DNA of 64,000 nucleotides from UMGS1279 sp045540715 (GTDB taxonomy: Bacteria > Bacillota > Clostridia > Oscillospirales > Acutalibacteraceae), in contig JAZQHT010000014.1 of the NCBI GenBank assembly GCA_045540715.1, positions 1 to 64,000 on the forward strand, written 5' to 3'. Positions within the stretch are counted from its first letter, which is position 1. The number at the start of each line of letters is the position of its first letter. Below, piece after piece: positions 49,883 through 58,671 of the stretch. The notes below the pieces were generated by a model. That model worked only from the letters and a program-made list of their open reading frames with translations, was not told where the DNA came from and searched no databases. Position numbers and translations under genes: made by a program.

Positions 49883-50797
49883 CTATAAAGTTTTTATTAT
49901 TTTTTCTGCAATGCCTACTGAATCTATACCAAACTGACTTCTTAAATATTTTTGACTGCCAACAATAGAAGAATAGGTATCACAAAGGCCTATACGAAGC
50001 AGTTTTGCTTTTTGTGGGTTTTCGGCTAATACTTCTGCAACCGCAGAACCAAAGCCGCCAACAATATTTTGTTCTTCTACTGTAACAATTAGCTCAAAAT
50101 CTTTTGCAGTATTATTAATAACCTCTATATCAAGTGGCTTTACTGTTGGGAAGGTGTAAACTAGTGGGTCAATACCCTTTTCTTTTAAAAGGTTTACTGC
50201 ACCTTCTATTTCTTCAAAAATTGCCCCTGTTGAAAAAATTGCTACCCTTTTACCATCTTTAACCTTAATGGCTTTGCCAATTGTAAAGTTATCAATTTTT
50301 TCGTGAATTCTCTTTTCGCCGCCACGACCTAAGCGTAAATAACAAGTGCCGTTATATTTTGCCATTGCTTTTGTGGCTTCTTCGGCTTCTAATAAATCGC
50401 CGGGAGCAAGCACTACAACGTTTGGAAGTGAACGAAGAATTGAAATATCTTCGGTTGCGTGGTGGCTCATACCAAGTGAGCCGTAAACGAAGCCGCCGCC
50501 AACACAAACAACCTTAACGTTTGCATTATGATATGCACAGTCGTTTCTGATTTGCTCTAAACAACGAAGTGTTGGAAAGTTGCCGATTGAATAGGTAAAA
50601 ACTGTTTTGCCCGTAAGTGCCATACCGGCGGCAACGGTGGTCATATTTTGTTCGGCAATACCTGCGTTTGTAAATTGCTCGGGTACTGCTTCCCAATATG
50701 GCTTTAAAACACCAAAGCCCAAGTCCCCCGTTACAAGCTCAATATTTTTATCTTCTTTTGCAAGTTCAATTAAGGTTTTAACAAATGTATCTCTCAT
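49883..50797 (-). CDS. Transketolase C-terminal subunit (split enzyme)
   Basis: Pyrimidine-binding and C-terminal domains of a transketolase-like enzyme, 304 residues. It contains VTGDLGFGVL, NAGIAEQNMTTVAAGMALTG near 42 (catalytic Glu binding the TPP pyrimidine) and a C-terminal domain with VTVEEQNIVGGFGSAVAEV near 235. The N-terminal subunit is encoded just upstream, one base apart, so the heterodimer is rebuilt from two chains. Its place inside a polysaccharide operon, beside an aldo-keto reductase, suggests a role in making an unusual sugar or alditol precursor rather than central metabolism. Confidence 0.9.
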   Translation of the reverse strand: MRDTFVKTLIELAKEDKNIELVTGDLGFGVLKPYWEAVPEQFTNAGIAEQNMTTVAAGMALTGKTVFTYSIGNFPTLRCLEQIRNDCAYHNANVKVVCVGGGFVYGSLGMSHHATEDISILRSLPNVVVLAPGDLLEAEEATKAMAKYNGTCYLRLGRGGEKRIHEKIDNFTIGKAIKVKDGKRVAIFSTGAIFEEIEGAVNLLKEKGIDPLVYTFPTVKPLDIEVINNTAKDFELIVTVEEQNIVGGFGSAVAEVLAENPQKAKLLRIGLCDTYSSIVGSQKYLRSQFGIDSVGIAEKIIKTL

Positions 50798-51778
50798 TTA
50801 TTTGCCCTCCTTAATTTTTGCAACGTCTTCTAAACTGTTTACTCTTCTTGGGTTTTCTAAAAACTTTGGCGCCCAAGTTTCTGTCATGGTGTGGTCTTTG
50901 CCGTCAAGTTCAAGGTTTAAATTTGGGTTTTCAATACCGTTTGTAGTATAAACGTCTATAACCCCTTCGGGTTTTACTTTATGAAGCTCTGTTACTGCAG
51001 TATCATACTCCCAACCATCGTGCGGAAAACGATAGTGCCAAAGTATATCCATCTCCATAAAAGACACGCCTTTGCCTTTAATGGTGTTTGCAATAATAAC
51101 CGTTGGCTTTTCTTTTTCCTCTTTTGCTTTTTTAAAGGCGTCTTTTAAGGCAACGTGGTCGTGTCCGTCAAGTTCAATTACCTTCCAACCAAAACTGCGC
51201 CATTTTGCCGCCATATCTTCAATTTCAAGAGTGTTTTCGTTATAGTCTAAACTTTGCATACGGTTATGATCAATAACCGCAATTAAATTATTAAGTCTAA
51301 AATGGTTTGCAAAAAGTGCGGCCTCAAAAACCGAACCCTCGTTGCACTCGCCATCCCCTAAAACAACGTAGCTAAAAGCGTCTTTTTTATCTTTTTTAAG
51401 TGCATACGCAATACCTGCAGCGGCAGAAAGGCCGTGCCCTAAAGAGCCGGTTGAAAAATCAACACCCGGTAAATGATGAGAAACGTGACCTGAAAGACGA
51501 CTTCCGTTTTGATAGTGGGTTTTAAGTTCTTCTACCGAGAAAAAGCCGCATTCTGCAAGTGCCGCATAAATTGAAGCACCTGCATGTCCTTTGCTTAAAA
51601 TAAATCTATCTCTATTATCCATTTTAGGATTTTTAGGGTCGTATTTTAAAACGTCGGAATAAAGCACGGCAATAATATCGGCAACAGAAAGTATTGCGCC
51701 AATATGGCTTCCCCCTGAAAGATGGGTCATTTCAATTCCGTGACGTCTTATTTTCCAAGCAAGTTCAAAACTATTCAT
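50798..51778 (-). CDS. Transketolase N-terminal subunit (split enzyme)
   Basis: TPP-diphosphate-binding half of a split transketolase, 326 residues. GGSHIGAILSVADIIAVLY near 29, FILSKGHAGASIYAALAE near 70, GSLGHGLSAAAGIAYAL near 118 and the TPP/Mg motif GDGECNEGSVFEAALFAN near 150 ending in IDHN are intact. The ATG at 51778 is chosen because AAAGGAGAAAC stands directly before it. It works with the C-terminal subunit encoded next and overlaps no other gene after correction of the start. Confidence 0.9.
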   Translation of the reverse strand: MNSFELAWKIRRHGIEMTHLSGGSHIGAILSVADIIAVLYSDVLKYDPKNPKMDNRDRFILSKGHAGASIYAALAECGFFSVEELKTHYQNGSRLSGHVSHHLPGVDFSTGSLGHGLSAAAGIAYALKKDKKDAFSYVVLGDGECNEGSVFEAALFANHFRLNNLIAVIDHNRMQSLDYNENTLEIEDMAAKWRSFGWKVIELDGHDHVALKDAFKKAKEEKEKPTVIIANTIKGKGVSFMEMDILWHYRFPHDGWEYDTAVTELHKVKPEGVIDVYTTNGIENPNLNLELDGKDHTMTETWAPKFLENPRRVNSLEDVAKIKEGK

Positions 51779-51794
51779 TGTTTCTCCTTTTGGT

Positions 51795-52727
51795 TTATAA
51801 AGAAACCTCATTTAAAATTTGTAGTTCTTCTTTTGTTAGGTGCCAATCAAGTGCATCAAGGTTTGAAAGCATTTGCTTTTCGTTTTTAACACCTGCAATA
51901 ACAACCGAATCTTTTAGATTATCTAAAATAAATCTTATTGCCGTTGCCGGTACTGTTTTATTGTGAGAAGCGGCAATTACCTTTAGCTTTTCAACAATTT
52001 CTAAATTTTTCTTTAACTTTTCGCCGTGGAAATTAACGTAAATTTCGCGACTGCGTCTATCGTTAGAATCAAAAACAGTATTAATATCGTATTTACCGGT
52101 TAATATACCTTGACCTAAACTGCCCCAGGTTAGCGGTGTAACGTTAAGTTTTTCTACCACCTCTAACAAGTCTTCTTCGTGTTTTCTGCAAGCAAGAGAA
52201 TATTCGTCTTGGCAGTTAACAAATAAATTTTTATATGGTAAAAGCTCGGCTATGCCATCTTTTTTTATGTTGCTTAAACCAAAGTAACGAATTTTACCTT
52301 CTTTTTGTAAAGAACAAAGCCCATCTACAACCTCTTCAATGGGGGTATTATCGCGGTAATGAATAACGTAAACGTCGATATAATCTGTATCAAGGCGTTT
52401 TAAGCTTTCTTCTAAAGCAGAACGCATATATTCTTTAGTGTTATCGTAAACGGTTTTACCGTCTATTCTTCTAACGCCAAATTTTGATTGAATTACAACC
52501 TTTTCTCTTTTGCCCTTAATACCCTTTGCCAAGGTTAATTCGCTTTGGCCCAAACCATAAGTATCGGCAGTATCGAAAAAGTTAACGCCGTTTTCTATTG
52601 CAATATTAATTGCGTTTAAAAAGCCTTGCTCATTAGTTTCGCCCCAGCCGAAGCCACCCATTGGACAACCGCCCATTTGAAAACGTGAAACTTTTAAATC
52701 TGAATTTTTAAGGGTTACGTATTCCAT
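51795..52727 (-). CDS. Aldo/keto reductase
   Basis: NAD(P)H-dependent reductase of 310 residues with a TIM-barrel AKR fold. The tetrad is visible: Asp and Tyr in FFDTADTYGLGQSE (about 50-60), Lys in VVIQSKFGVRR (about 80) and His in DVYVIHYRDNTP (about 120). It resembles AKRs acting on sugars or sugar-derived carbonyls. It sits between the initiating sugar transferase and the split transketolase genes, so it may reduce the transketolase product to an alditol or deoxysugar precursor; that step is inference. Confidence 0.9.
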   Translation of the reverse strand: MEYVTLKNSDLKVSRFQMGGCPMGGFGWGETNEQGFLNAINIAIENGVNFFDTADTYGLGQSELTLAKGIKGKREKVVIQSKFGVRRIDGKTVYDNTKEYMRSALEESLKRLDTDYIDVYVIHYRDNTPIEEVVDGLCSLQKEGKIRYFGLSNIKKDGIAELLPYKNLFVNCQDEYSLACRKHEEDLLEVVEKLNVTPLTWGSLGQGILTGKYDINTVFDSNDRRSREIYVNFHGEKLKKNLEIVEKLKVIAASHNKTVPATAIRFILDNLKDSVVIAGVKNEKQMLSNLDALDWHLTKEELQILNEVSL

Positions 52728-52736
52728 AAAAAAATC

Positions 52737-53477
52737 CTACTTTTTAAATATTTTTTTAAATACTCCCACAATTTTTGAAAGCACTCCAAAAACTGTTGCA
52801 AAGAAAAGTTTAATATCTGTTTTAAAAGAAACCTCTTTAACGTATTTAAGCCTTAATGCGTTTTTCTTTTTTAATACGTATTTTTCATAAATTTCATCGG
52901 CATTATCGGAACCCACAATTTCGTCTAAACTAATAAAGGTTAAAGAACTAAAATCTGTAATACCCGGGCGAACATTTAAAATGTTCTTTTCAAGTTCATC
53001 GTAATTGTCGGTGTACTGTGTAAGTTCAGGGCGAGGGCCTATAAAACTCATACTGCCGCCAATTATGTTAAAAAGCTGAGTAATTTCGTCCAGCTTGGTT
53101 TTTCTTAAAAATGCGCCAACCTTTGTTATACGGCTATCGTTAAGTGCGGTTGTGCCGCCGCCAATTTTATCGGCATTTTTAACCATTGAACGAAACTTAT
53201 TAATTTTGAAGTTTTTGCCTTTATATCCGCCGCGGTTTGCACGGTAAAGAACCGGAAAGCCGCTTTCAATTACAATGCAAAGTGAAATGATTAAATAAAC
53301 GGGAGATAAAATTACTGCAAGGATTACCGCTAAAACAATATCGATAATTCTTTTTACAACTCTATTGTAAATTCCGTTATAACCCTTTTTAAGTTCTTCA
53401 TCGGTAAAGGTTAATTCTTCGTGTCCTAATAATTCTTCTAATTTTTGTTCGGTTTCGTTGGTTTTTGCTGTCGCCAT
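52737..53477 (-). CDS. Initiating sugar-1-phosphate transferase (bacterial sugar transferase family)
   Basis: Transfers a sugar 1-phosphate from a UDP-sugar to undecaprenyl phosphate, starting the repeat unit. One hydrophobic segment (IIDIVLAVILAVILSPVYLIIS, re-entrant helix region, about 43-65) precedes the catalytic domain: KINKFRSMVKNADKIGGG, SRITKVGAFLRKTKLDEITQ and SFIGPRPELTQY. At 246 residues it is the short monotopic type (EpsL-like) without the N-terminal membrane block of WcaJ. First gene after the strong promoter at 53523-53551. Confidence 0.92.
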   Translation of the reverse strand: MATAKTNETEQKLEELLGHEELTFTDEELKKGYNGIYNRVVKRIIDIVLAVILAVILSPVYLIISLCIVIESGFPVLYRANRGGYKGKNFKINKFRSMVKNADKIGGGTTALNDSRITKVGAFLRKTKLDEITQLFNIIGGSMSFIGPRPELTQYTDNYDELEKNILNVRPGITDFSSLTFISLDEIVGSDNADEIYEKYVLKKKNALRLKYVKEVSFKTDIKLFFATVFGVLSKIVGVFKKIFKK

Positions 53478-53522
53478 TTAATTAACCCTTCTTTCTGATT
53501 TTGCGCATACTTATACAAAGTA

Positions 53523-53551
53523 ATTCTAACACTAAACACCCCTTTTGTCAA
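53523..53551 (-). promoter_or_regulatory. Polysaccharide operon promoter TTGACA-N17-TAGAAT
   Basis: On the minus strand a perfect -35 TTGACA (53551-53546), 17-base spacer and -10 TAGAAT (53528-53523) lie 46 bases before the initiating transferase gene. No internal terminator is visible before 31594-31630, so a single transcript of about 21.8 kb is possible. Confidence 0.8.
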
Positions 53552-53585
53552 TAAAACTATATTATTATAATATATAATATAATAA

Positions 53586-53618
53586 TAAAAGCACGGCCAA
53601 TATTAACCGTGCTTTATT
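53586..53618 (-). terminator. Terminator of the GH2/MFS operon
   Basis: AAAGCACGG (53588-53596) pairs with CCGTGCTTT (53607-53615), with AT runs on both sides, just beyond the GH2 stop codon. Confidence 0.75.
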
Positions 53619-53626
53619 ATTGCTTA

Positions 53627-55333
53627 CTATTTTTTGTTGTTTCGTTTTAAAAATTCGTTGTTAATTTCTGCAAAAACCTCTTTTAAAAGGTCTTTATCTA
53701 TTTTTAAAACCTGCCTGTCGTAAGTAAGTAATCCGTTTGTTTCATCTTCAACGTCGGATACTTGGGTTAAAACGGTAGCCGAAAGGCCAATTTTTACCGC
53801 TTCTAAAACCTCGTTTCTATAAAGTTTTATAAGGCCCTCTTCAAACTCTTTTTTTGTATAGAAATTTTTATAACCATAGGTTTTTTCTAAATTAAAAGAA
53901 TGCTCGGGCAGTTTGTAACTATAACCGCCAAACTCAGATAAAAACAAGGCCTTGTCTTTTTTAGGCTTTAGTTTTACTGGTTTAAAATATACGTGTGCCG
54001 ACTCAAAATCGCTCTTTTCTTCATAAAACCATCCCGAAGCCGTATCGTATAGGCGCGTTGGGTCTTTTTCTTTAAAATAATCGTAAATATTTTTATCTTT
54101 AAACTGTCCCCAACCCTCGTTAAAAATGGTGTATTCCACAACTGACGGGTGGTTGTAAAGAAGCTCTACTGCACCTTCTGCCGTGTTATAAAAATCTTCT
54201 TTTCTTTTTTTAGAAGCAAAATGTCTAATGCCTTTTTTAAGCGCAACAGTTGGAAGCGCTGTATCAATTAAAAAGCTGTATTTACCGTTATTTACAAAGT
54301 CTTGAAAAACCGCCATACCATATTTATCGCAGTAGTAATAAAAAATTTCGGGTTCTATTTTTATGTGCTTGCGAAGCATATTAAAGCCGAGTTCTTTCAT
54401 CTTTAAAATATCGTCAATAAAGCCTTGCTCGGTATAGGGTGTATAAATGCCGTCAGAGTAATAACCTTGGTCTAATAAGCCGTTAAAAAAGTATGGTTTA
54501 TTATTAAGCAAAGTACAGGCCTTTTCACCTTTATAAAGGCCCACCGTTCTAAAGGCAAAATAAGAACAAATTTCATCTTTGCCACTTGTAATTTTAAGGT
54601 TGTAAAGGTTTGGTGTTTCGGGTGTCCAAAGTTTTGGATTGTCTAATTTTACCTTTATTTTATCGCCTTTATAGTTATATTCGTATCTTTCGTTTTCGCT
54701 TGTAATTACAAGGTTTTTTTCTTTTTCGCCGCCTTCAGTTTCAATGGTGGCGGTTTTTAAATCTGCCGTAATTTTAATGGTTTTAATATAATTTTTGGGC
54801 ACCGCTTCAAGCCAAACGGTTTGCCAAATTCCGCTTATTGGCGTGTACCACATACCGCCGCGTTTTTGCTTTTGTTTGCCATAACACCTTTCGGTATCGG
54901 TAGTATCTGTTACAATAACTTTTATTTTGTTTTTGCCTAATTTTATAAGGTTTGTAATATCAAACTCAAAGGGCAAATAGCCGCCAACGTGTTCACCCAC
55001 GCGGCGCTCGTTTATATAAACTTCGCAGATATTATCAACCGCGCCAAAGTGCAAAATTAGGTTATCTTTTAAAAAGTTTTCTTCTAATTTTATAACCTTT
55101 TCATACACTAAAATCGCCTTTTTGTCAAAGCGTTTATTAACCTTTGACGCGTGGCTTTCGGGGGGCATTGGCACAATTATACTGCCGTTATAGATTTTTT
55201 CGTTTTTTAAAAAAACCTTAAAATCCCACTTGCCGTTTAGGTTTAAAAAACTATCTCTTTTGAGTGTTGGACGCGGGTAAACGTTAAGCGGAATATTATT
55301 ATTTTCGTAAGGTGTTACTAAATTATTGTTCAT
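53627..55333 (-). CDS. Glycoside hydrolase family 2 (beta-glucuronidase/beta-galactosidase-like)
   Basis: Retaining glycosidase of 568 residues without a signal peptide, so probably cytosolic and acting on imported glycosides. A sugar-binding jelly roll (FLNLNGKWDF, GAVDNICEVYINERRVGEH), an Ig-like sandwich (about 180-265) and a TIM barrel are in family order. The acid/base Glu is in EYTIFNEGWG (about E406) and the nucleophile in FLSEFGGYS (about E467). It is short for the family (600-1000 residues). The ATG at 55333 has AAAAAGGAA upstream and overlaps the MFS gene end by 11 bases. Substrate (glucuronide, galactoside or other) is not settled. Confidence 0.88.
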   Translation of the reverse strand: MNNNLVTPYENNNIPLNVYPRPTLKRDSFLNLNGKWDFKVFLKNEKIYNGSIIVPMPPESHASKVNKRFDKKAILVYEKVIKLEENFLKDNLILHFGAVDNICEVYINERRVGEHVGGYLPFEFDITNLIKLGKNKIKVIVTDTTDTERCYGKQKQKRGGMWYTPISGIWQTVWLEAVPKNYIKTIKITADLKTATIETEGGEKEKNLVITSENERYEYNYKGDKIKVKLDNPKLWTPETPNLYNLKITSGKDEICSYFAFRTVGLYKGEKACTLLNNKPYFFNGLLDQGYYSDGIYTPYTEQGFIDDILKMKELGFNMLRKHIKIEPEIFYYYCDKYGMAVFQDFVNNGKYSFLIDTALPTVALKKGIRHFASKKRKEDFYNTAEGAVELLYNHPSVVEYTIFNEGWGQFKDKNIYDYFKEKDPTRLYDTASGWFYEEKSDFESAHVYFKPVKLKPKKDKALFLSEFGGYSYKLPEHSFNLEKTYGYKNFYTKKEFEEGLIKLYRNEVLEAVKIGLSATVLTQVSDVEDETNGLLTYDRQVLKIDKDLLKEVFAEINNEFLKRNNKK

Positions 55334-56612
55334 TTTTATTTTCCTTTTTAACAAATAATAAAATAACTAAAACAATAGCCGCAACAACTAATGCTGCATA
55401 AAAAATATTTTGGTTTGGAACAAAGCTTGTAGTACCATCACTATTGGTAATTTGAGCGGCATTTTTAAGCACCATTTCACCAATTTTGGGCCCTACAACA
55501 CCGGGTATTAAAACTTGCGAGAAAATTCTTATGCCTTGTAGTCTTCCTGCTTTGCCGCTTGGTGTATAATCGCGTATTACGGCGCCAAAAACCGCCATAC
55601 CGCTAAGGTAGCCGCACATCATAAGAAGCGAGCCTAAAAACACAGGCAATTTTGCTTTGAAAACGCCTAAAACGGCAAAGCCCAAGCATAGCATTATTAA
55701 AGCAATTATTGAAGAAAATTTAAAGCCTTTTTTATCATAAACTCTGCCCCAAATTGCAGTTACAACCGAAGCCACGATAATGGCGGGTGCCATAATTAAA
55801 ACGTAGTCTTTCATTTGCAATGAAACTTCATAATAAATTATTAAATATGGCATAAAAATTTGAATTGCAATGTTAAATAAAATAAAAAGTCCCAAAGAAG
55901 AATAAAGCTTTTTATTTTTCTTTACTGTGCTTGGTTTAAAACCGTAAAAAATGTTACTAAAATAGCCTTGTGTTGAGGGTTCAATTTTGGGTTCTTTAAT
56001 AATAAAAAAGCCCAAAACGCCAATAACTAAGGTTAAAATTCCTATAATTAAAAATATTAGTGTCCAAGAAGAAGGCATATCTAAATTAAAGAACATAAAG
56101 CCGCCAAAAACCACTAAAATTGCCACAAGGGGCATCATAGCGTTAATGCCTTCTGCGGCACCGCGGTTTGAACTATCGGTGCTGTCGGTTAGCCAAGCGT
56201 TAAAGGCGGCATCGTTTGCGGTAGAACCAAAAAAGGTCATAACACAGTCTAAAATAATGGTTAAGGAAATACCAACGCTTGCGGCAGATACGGTTAAGGG
56301 TATAATTTTACTGATGGTATCAGTATTGACCGCCATAAAACTTAAAATCGAAATGCCCCAAAGTATATAACCGCCCGAAATAAAGAGCTTTCTTTTACCA
56401 ATTTTATCTGAAAGAGCCCCCATAAAAACGGTGGTAATTGTGGCAGCTACTGCAGAAGCCGCAACCATTAAAGAAATATCTTTTGGTGCTGCATTAAACA
56501 TTTTATAAATAAAAACGTTGAAATACATATTTTCTACAACCCAGGCCACCTGGCCCATTAAAGAAAATAAAGTAAGTGCTAAATAAAAACGACCCGAAAG
56601 TTTGGTTTTCAT
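55323..56612 (-). CDS. MFS transporter
   Basis: Major facilitator of 429 residues with 12 predicted helices. The loop 2-3 motif is GALSDKIGKRKLFISGG near 61, and a similar GRVYDKKGFKFSS repeats in the second half. LDCVMTFFGSTANDAAFNAW near 125 resembles glycoside/pentoside/hexuronide-type or lysosomal-like MFS importers. It overlaps the GH2 gene, so import of a glycoside followed by cytosolic hydrolysis is the simplest reading. Confidence 0.88.
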   Translation of the reverse strand: MKTKLSGRFYLALTLFSLMGQVAWVVENMYFNVFIYKMFNAAPKDISLMVAASAVAATITTVFMGALSDKIGKRKLFISGGYILWGISILSFMAVNTDTISKIIPLTVSAASVGISLTIILDCVMTFFGSTANDAAFNAWLTDSTDSSNRGAAEGINAMMPLVAILVVFGGFMFFNLDMPSSWTLIFLIIGILTLVIGVLGFFIIKEPKIEPSTQGYFSNIFYGFKPSTVKKNKKLYSSLGLFILFNIAIQIFMPYLIIYYEVSLQMKDYVLIMAPAIIVASVVTAIWGRVYDKKGFKFSSIIALIMLCLGFAVLGVFKAKLPVFLGSLLMMCGYLSGMAVFGAVIRDYTPSGKAGRLQGIRIFSQVLIPGVVGPKIGEMVLKNAAQITNSDGTTSFVPNQNIFYAALVVAAIVLVILLFVKKENKNEQ

Positions 56613-56684
56613 AAAAATACTCCTAAATTCATTTTATAATATTAGTATATCATAATTATTTAATAGAGAAAAGTGTTTTTTGTC

Positions 56685-56713
56685 TTTACAAAGACTAAAA
56701 AGAGTTATATAAT
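56685..56713 (+). promoter_or_regulatory. Promoter TTTACA-N17-TATAAT for the PHP genes
   Basis: TTTACA (56685-56690), a 17-base spacer and TATAAT (56708-56713) lie 29 bases before the first PHP gene, in the 130-base region divergent from the MFS/GH2 operon. The minus-strand side holds TATACT and TATAAA -10 candidates. Confidence 0.65.
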
Positions 56714-56742
56714 AAAGAAAAACTTGGCAAACAGGTGATTTT

Positions 56743-57711
56743 ATGGAAAACGAACGCATTTATTTGTTACCAAAAGGTAACTATTACAAGGCAAATTTGC
56801 ACTGTCACACCACTTGTTCTGATGGTAAATTTACCCCCGAAGAAATTAAAAAACTTTATATGCAAAAAGGTTATAGCATTGTTGCTTTTTCGGATCATCA
56901 TAACTTTGTGCAGCATAACGATTTAACCGATAAGGACTTTGTTGCTTTAAACGCGGTTGAAATTTCTTTAAACCAAAAAACAGAAAATCGCGAATTTGTT
57001 AACCTGCAGGTTAACGACGATGTTTTTTGCTGGAGCAAGGATAAAACCCACCACATTAACTTTATTGCAAAAAACAAAGATACCGCAAACTTTATTGAGT
57101 ATGATACCGAATATTCAACCAACAATATGACAAAAATGATTGCTGGTGCTAAAAAAGACTTTATGGCAGTATATAATCATCCACGTTGGTCTATGCAACC
57201 CGACACCGCCTTTATTAACCTTTGGGATTTAATGGGTATTGAGGTGTTTAATAATTCGGTTGATAAATTTTTACTTTGCGGTGAAACTGAATATGAATAC
57301 GACTGCTTTTTAAGAGCCGGTGGTGTGTGCTTTCCAATAGCCGCCGACGATAACCACAAGATAGACGATATGTTTGGCGGTTTTCAGCTAATTAAATGCG
57401 ACGAATTAAATTACGAAAACGTAACGGCGGCACTTGAAAAGGGCGACCATTACGCTTCTATGGGACCACTTTTTAAAGACCTTTATATTGAAAACGGTAA
57501 GCTACATATTTCTTGCACGCCCTGTATGCGTGTGGCCATTCTTACCGAAACAAGAAATCGCACAAGCAAAGAAAGTAAAGAACTTATTGACGAATTTACT
57601 GAAATTGATTTACCACTACCAAAATTTGATAAATTTATTAGAATTTATTTAATTGACTCTAAAGGTAACAAGGCGCTTACTCGCGCTTATATTAAGGGGG
57701 TTGACCTATAA
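56743..57711 (+). CDS. PHP-domain phosphoesterase-like protein (first of tandem pair)
   Basis: Metal-dependent PHP-fold protein of 322 residues. NLHCHTTCSDGKFTPEEI near 19 gives the HxH and Asp ligands, VAFSDHHNF near 48 further ligands, VYNHPRW near 145 and IAADDNHKID near 203 the distal His ligands, so the trinuclear metal site looks intact. Stand-alone PHP proteins hydrolyse phosphomonoesters or nucleotide 3'-phosphates; the substrate here is unknown. It opens a two-gene operon divergent from a GH2/MFS pair. RBS is weak (CAGGTGAT). Confidence 0.82.
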   Translation: MENERIYLLPKGNYYKANLHCHTTCSDGKFTPEEIKKLYMQKGYSIVAFSDHHNFVQHNDLTDKDFVALNAVEISLNQKTENREFVNLQVNDDVFCWSKDKTHHINFIAKNKDTANFIEYDTEYSTNNMTKMIAGAKKDFMAVYNHPRWSMQPDTAFINLWDLMGIEVFNNSVDKFLLCGETEYEYDCFLRAGGVCFPIAADDNHKIDDMFGGFQLIKCDELNYENVTAALEKGDHYASMGPLFKDLYIENGKLHISCTPCMRVAILTETRNRTSKESKELIDEFTEIDLPLPKFDKFIRIYLIDSKGNKALTRAYIKGVDL

Positions 57712-58637
57712 TGGCAAGAAAATATTTATTTAACCCCGAAAACAAGTTTTATAAGGCAAATATGCACTGCCACTCTAAATGTTCGGACGGTGTTTTAACA
57801 CCACAAGAAATTAAAGAGTGCTTTATGGAAAAGGGTTACAGCATTGTGGCATATTCCGACCACGAGGTTTTAGTACCCCACCCCGAACTTACCGATGAAA
57901 ACTTTGTGGCAATTACCGCTTGCGAATATGCTTTTTCAGATCCATATAACACATGGCCAAAAGACTCAATTTATCACTTTAACGTGTTTAGCAAAGACCC
58001 ACTTAGAGATAAATTTGTGCCTTACGACAGAGAATTTAGCGTTAGAAATTTAAGCAAAATTTTTAAAGATGCTAAAGAAGCCGGCTTTATTACAGAATAT
58101 AATCACGCGCGTTGGTCTTATAACACCGTAACCGATTATATAGGAACTACCTATATGGACTATTGGGAAATTTTAAATGCAGGAAGCGAATCTGCAACCT
58201 GTAACGGCGATGGTGAATATGAATATGAAATGTGTTTAAGAGACGGTATGACCTGTGGTGTTATGGCGGGCGACGATAACCACGGCTACCCCGAAAGATA
58301 TCGCGGTTTTACCATGATTTCTTGCCCTGAGCTTACTTATGATGCAGTTATAAAGGCACTAGAAAATAAAGAGTGCTATGCTTCGGGCGGTCCCTTAATT
58401 TACGAAGCATATATTGAAAACAACAAGCTTTATATAAAAACAAGTGAAGCTAAAAGAATTGCCGTATTAACAGATACGAGAGCTTCGGTTATTAAATATT
58501 TAAAAGAAGGCAGCATGACCGAAGCTGTGCTAGATCTTGCTGTATTAAACAACAATTACAAATATATAAGAATTGTTGTTGAAGACGAAAAACGCCTTAG
58601 AGCTTGGACACGCGGCTATTTTAAAGAAGAACTATAA
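57711..58637 (+). CDS. PHP-domain phosphoesterase-like protein (second of tandem pair)
   Basis: Paralogue of the previous gene, 308 residues, with the same ligand set: NMHCHSKCSDGVLTPQEI, VAYSDHEVL, EYNHARW and MAGDDNHGYPE. The start overlaps the preceding stop by one base (TAATG). Long identical stretches (KGYSIVA, ELTDENFVA-like) show a fairly recent duplication. Keeping both copies with intact metal sites suggests different substrates or a heteromer. Confidence 0.82.
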   Translation: MARKYLFNPENKFYKANMHCHSKCSDGVLTPQEIKECFMEKGYSIVAYSDHEVLVPHPELTDENFVAITACEYAFSDPYNTWPKDSIYHFNVFSKDPLRDKFVPYDREFSVRNLSKIFKDAKEAGFITEYNHARWSYNTVTDYIGTTYMDYWEILNAGSESATCNGDGEYEYEMCLRDGMTCGVMAGDDNHGYPERYRGFTMISCPELTYDAVIKALENKECYASGGPLIYEAYIENNKLYIKTSEAKRIAVLTDTRASVIKYLKEGSMTEAVLDLAVLNNNYKYIRIVVEDEKRLRAWTRGYFKEEL

Positions 58638-58639
58638 AC

Positions 58640-58671
58640 AAAAAAGACCTTGATATTCAAGGTCTTTTTTA
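58640..58671. terminator. Bidirectional terminator between PHP and pnuC genes
   Basis: AAAAAGACCTTGA and TCAAGGTCTTTTT form a 13-bp stem (58641-58669) with A and T runs, located between convergent genes. Confidence 0.85.

Noticed and set aside
31643..53477. Possible CRISPR array or phage module within the long minus-strand block
   Set aside because: All genes belong to polysaccharide synthesis. No regularly spaced repeats, cas genes or phage structural genes were seen here or elsewhere in the window.
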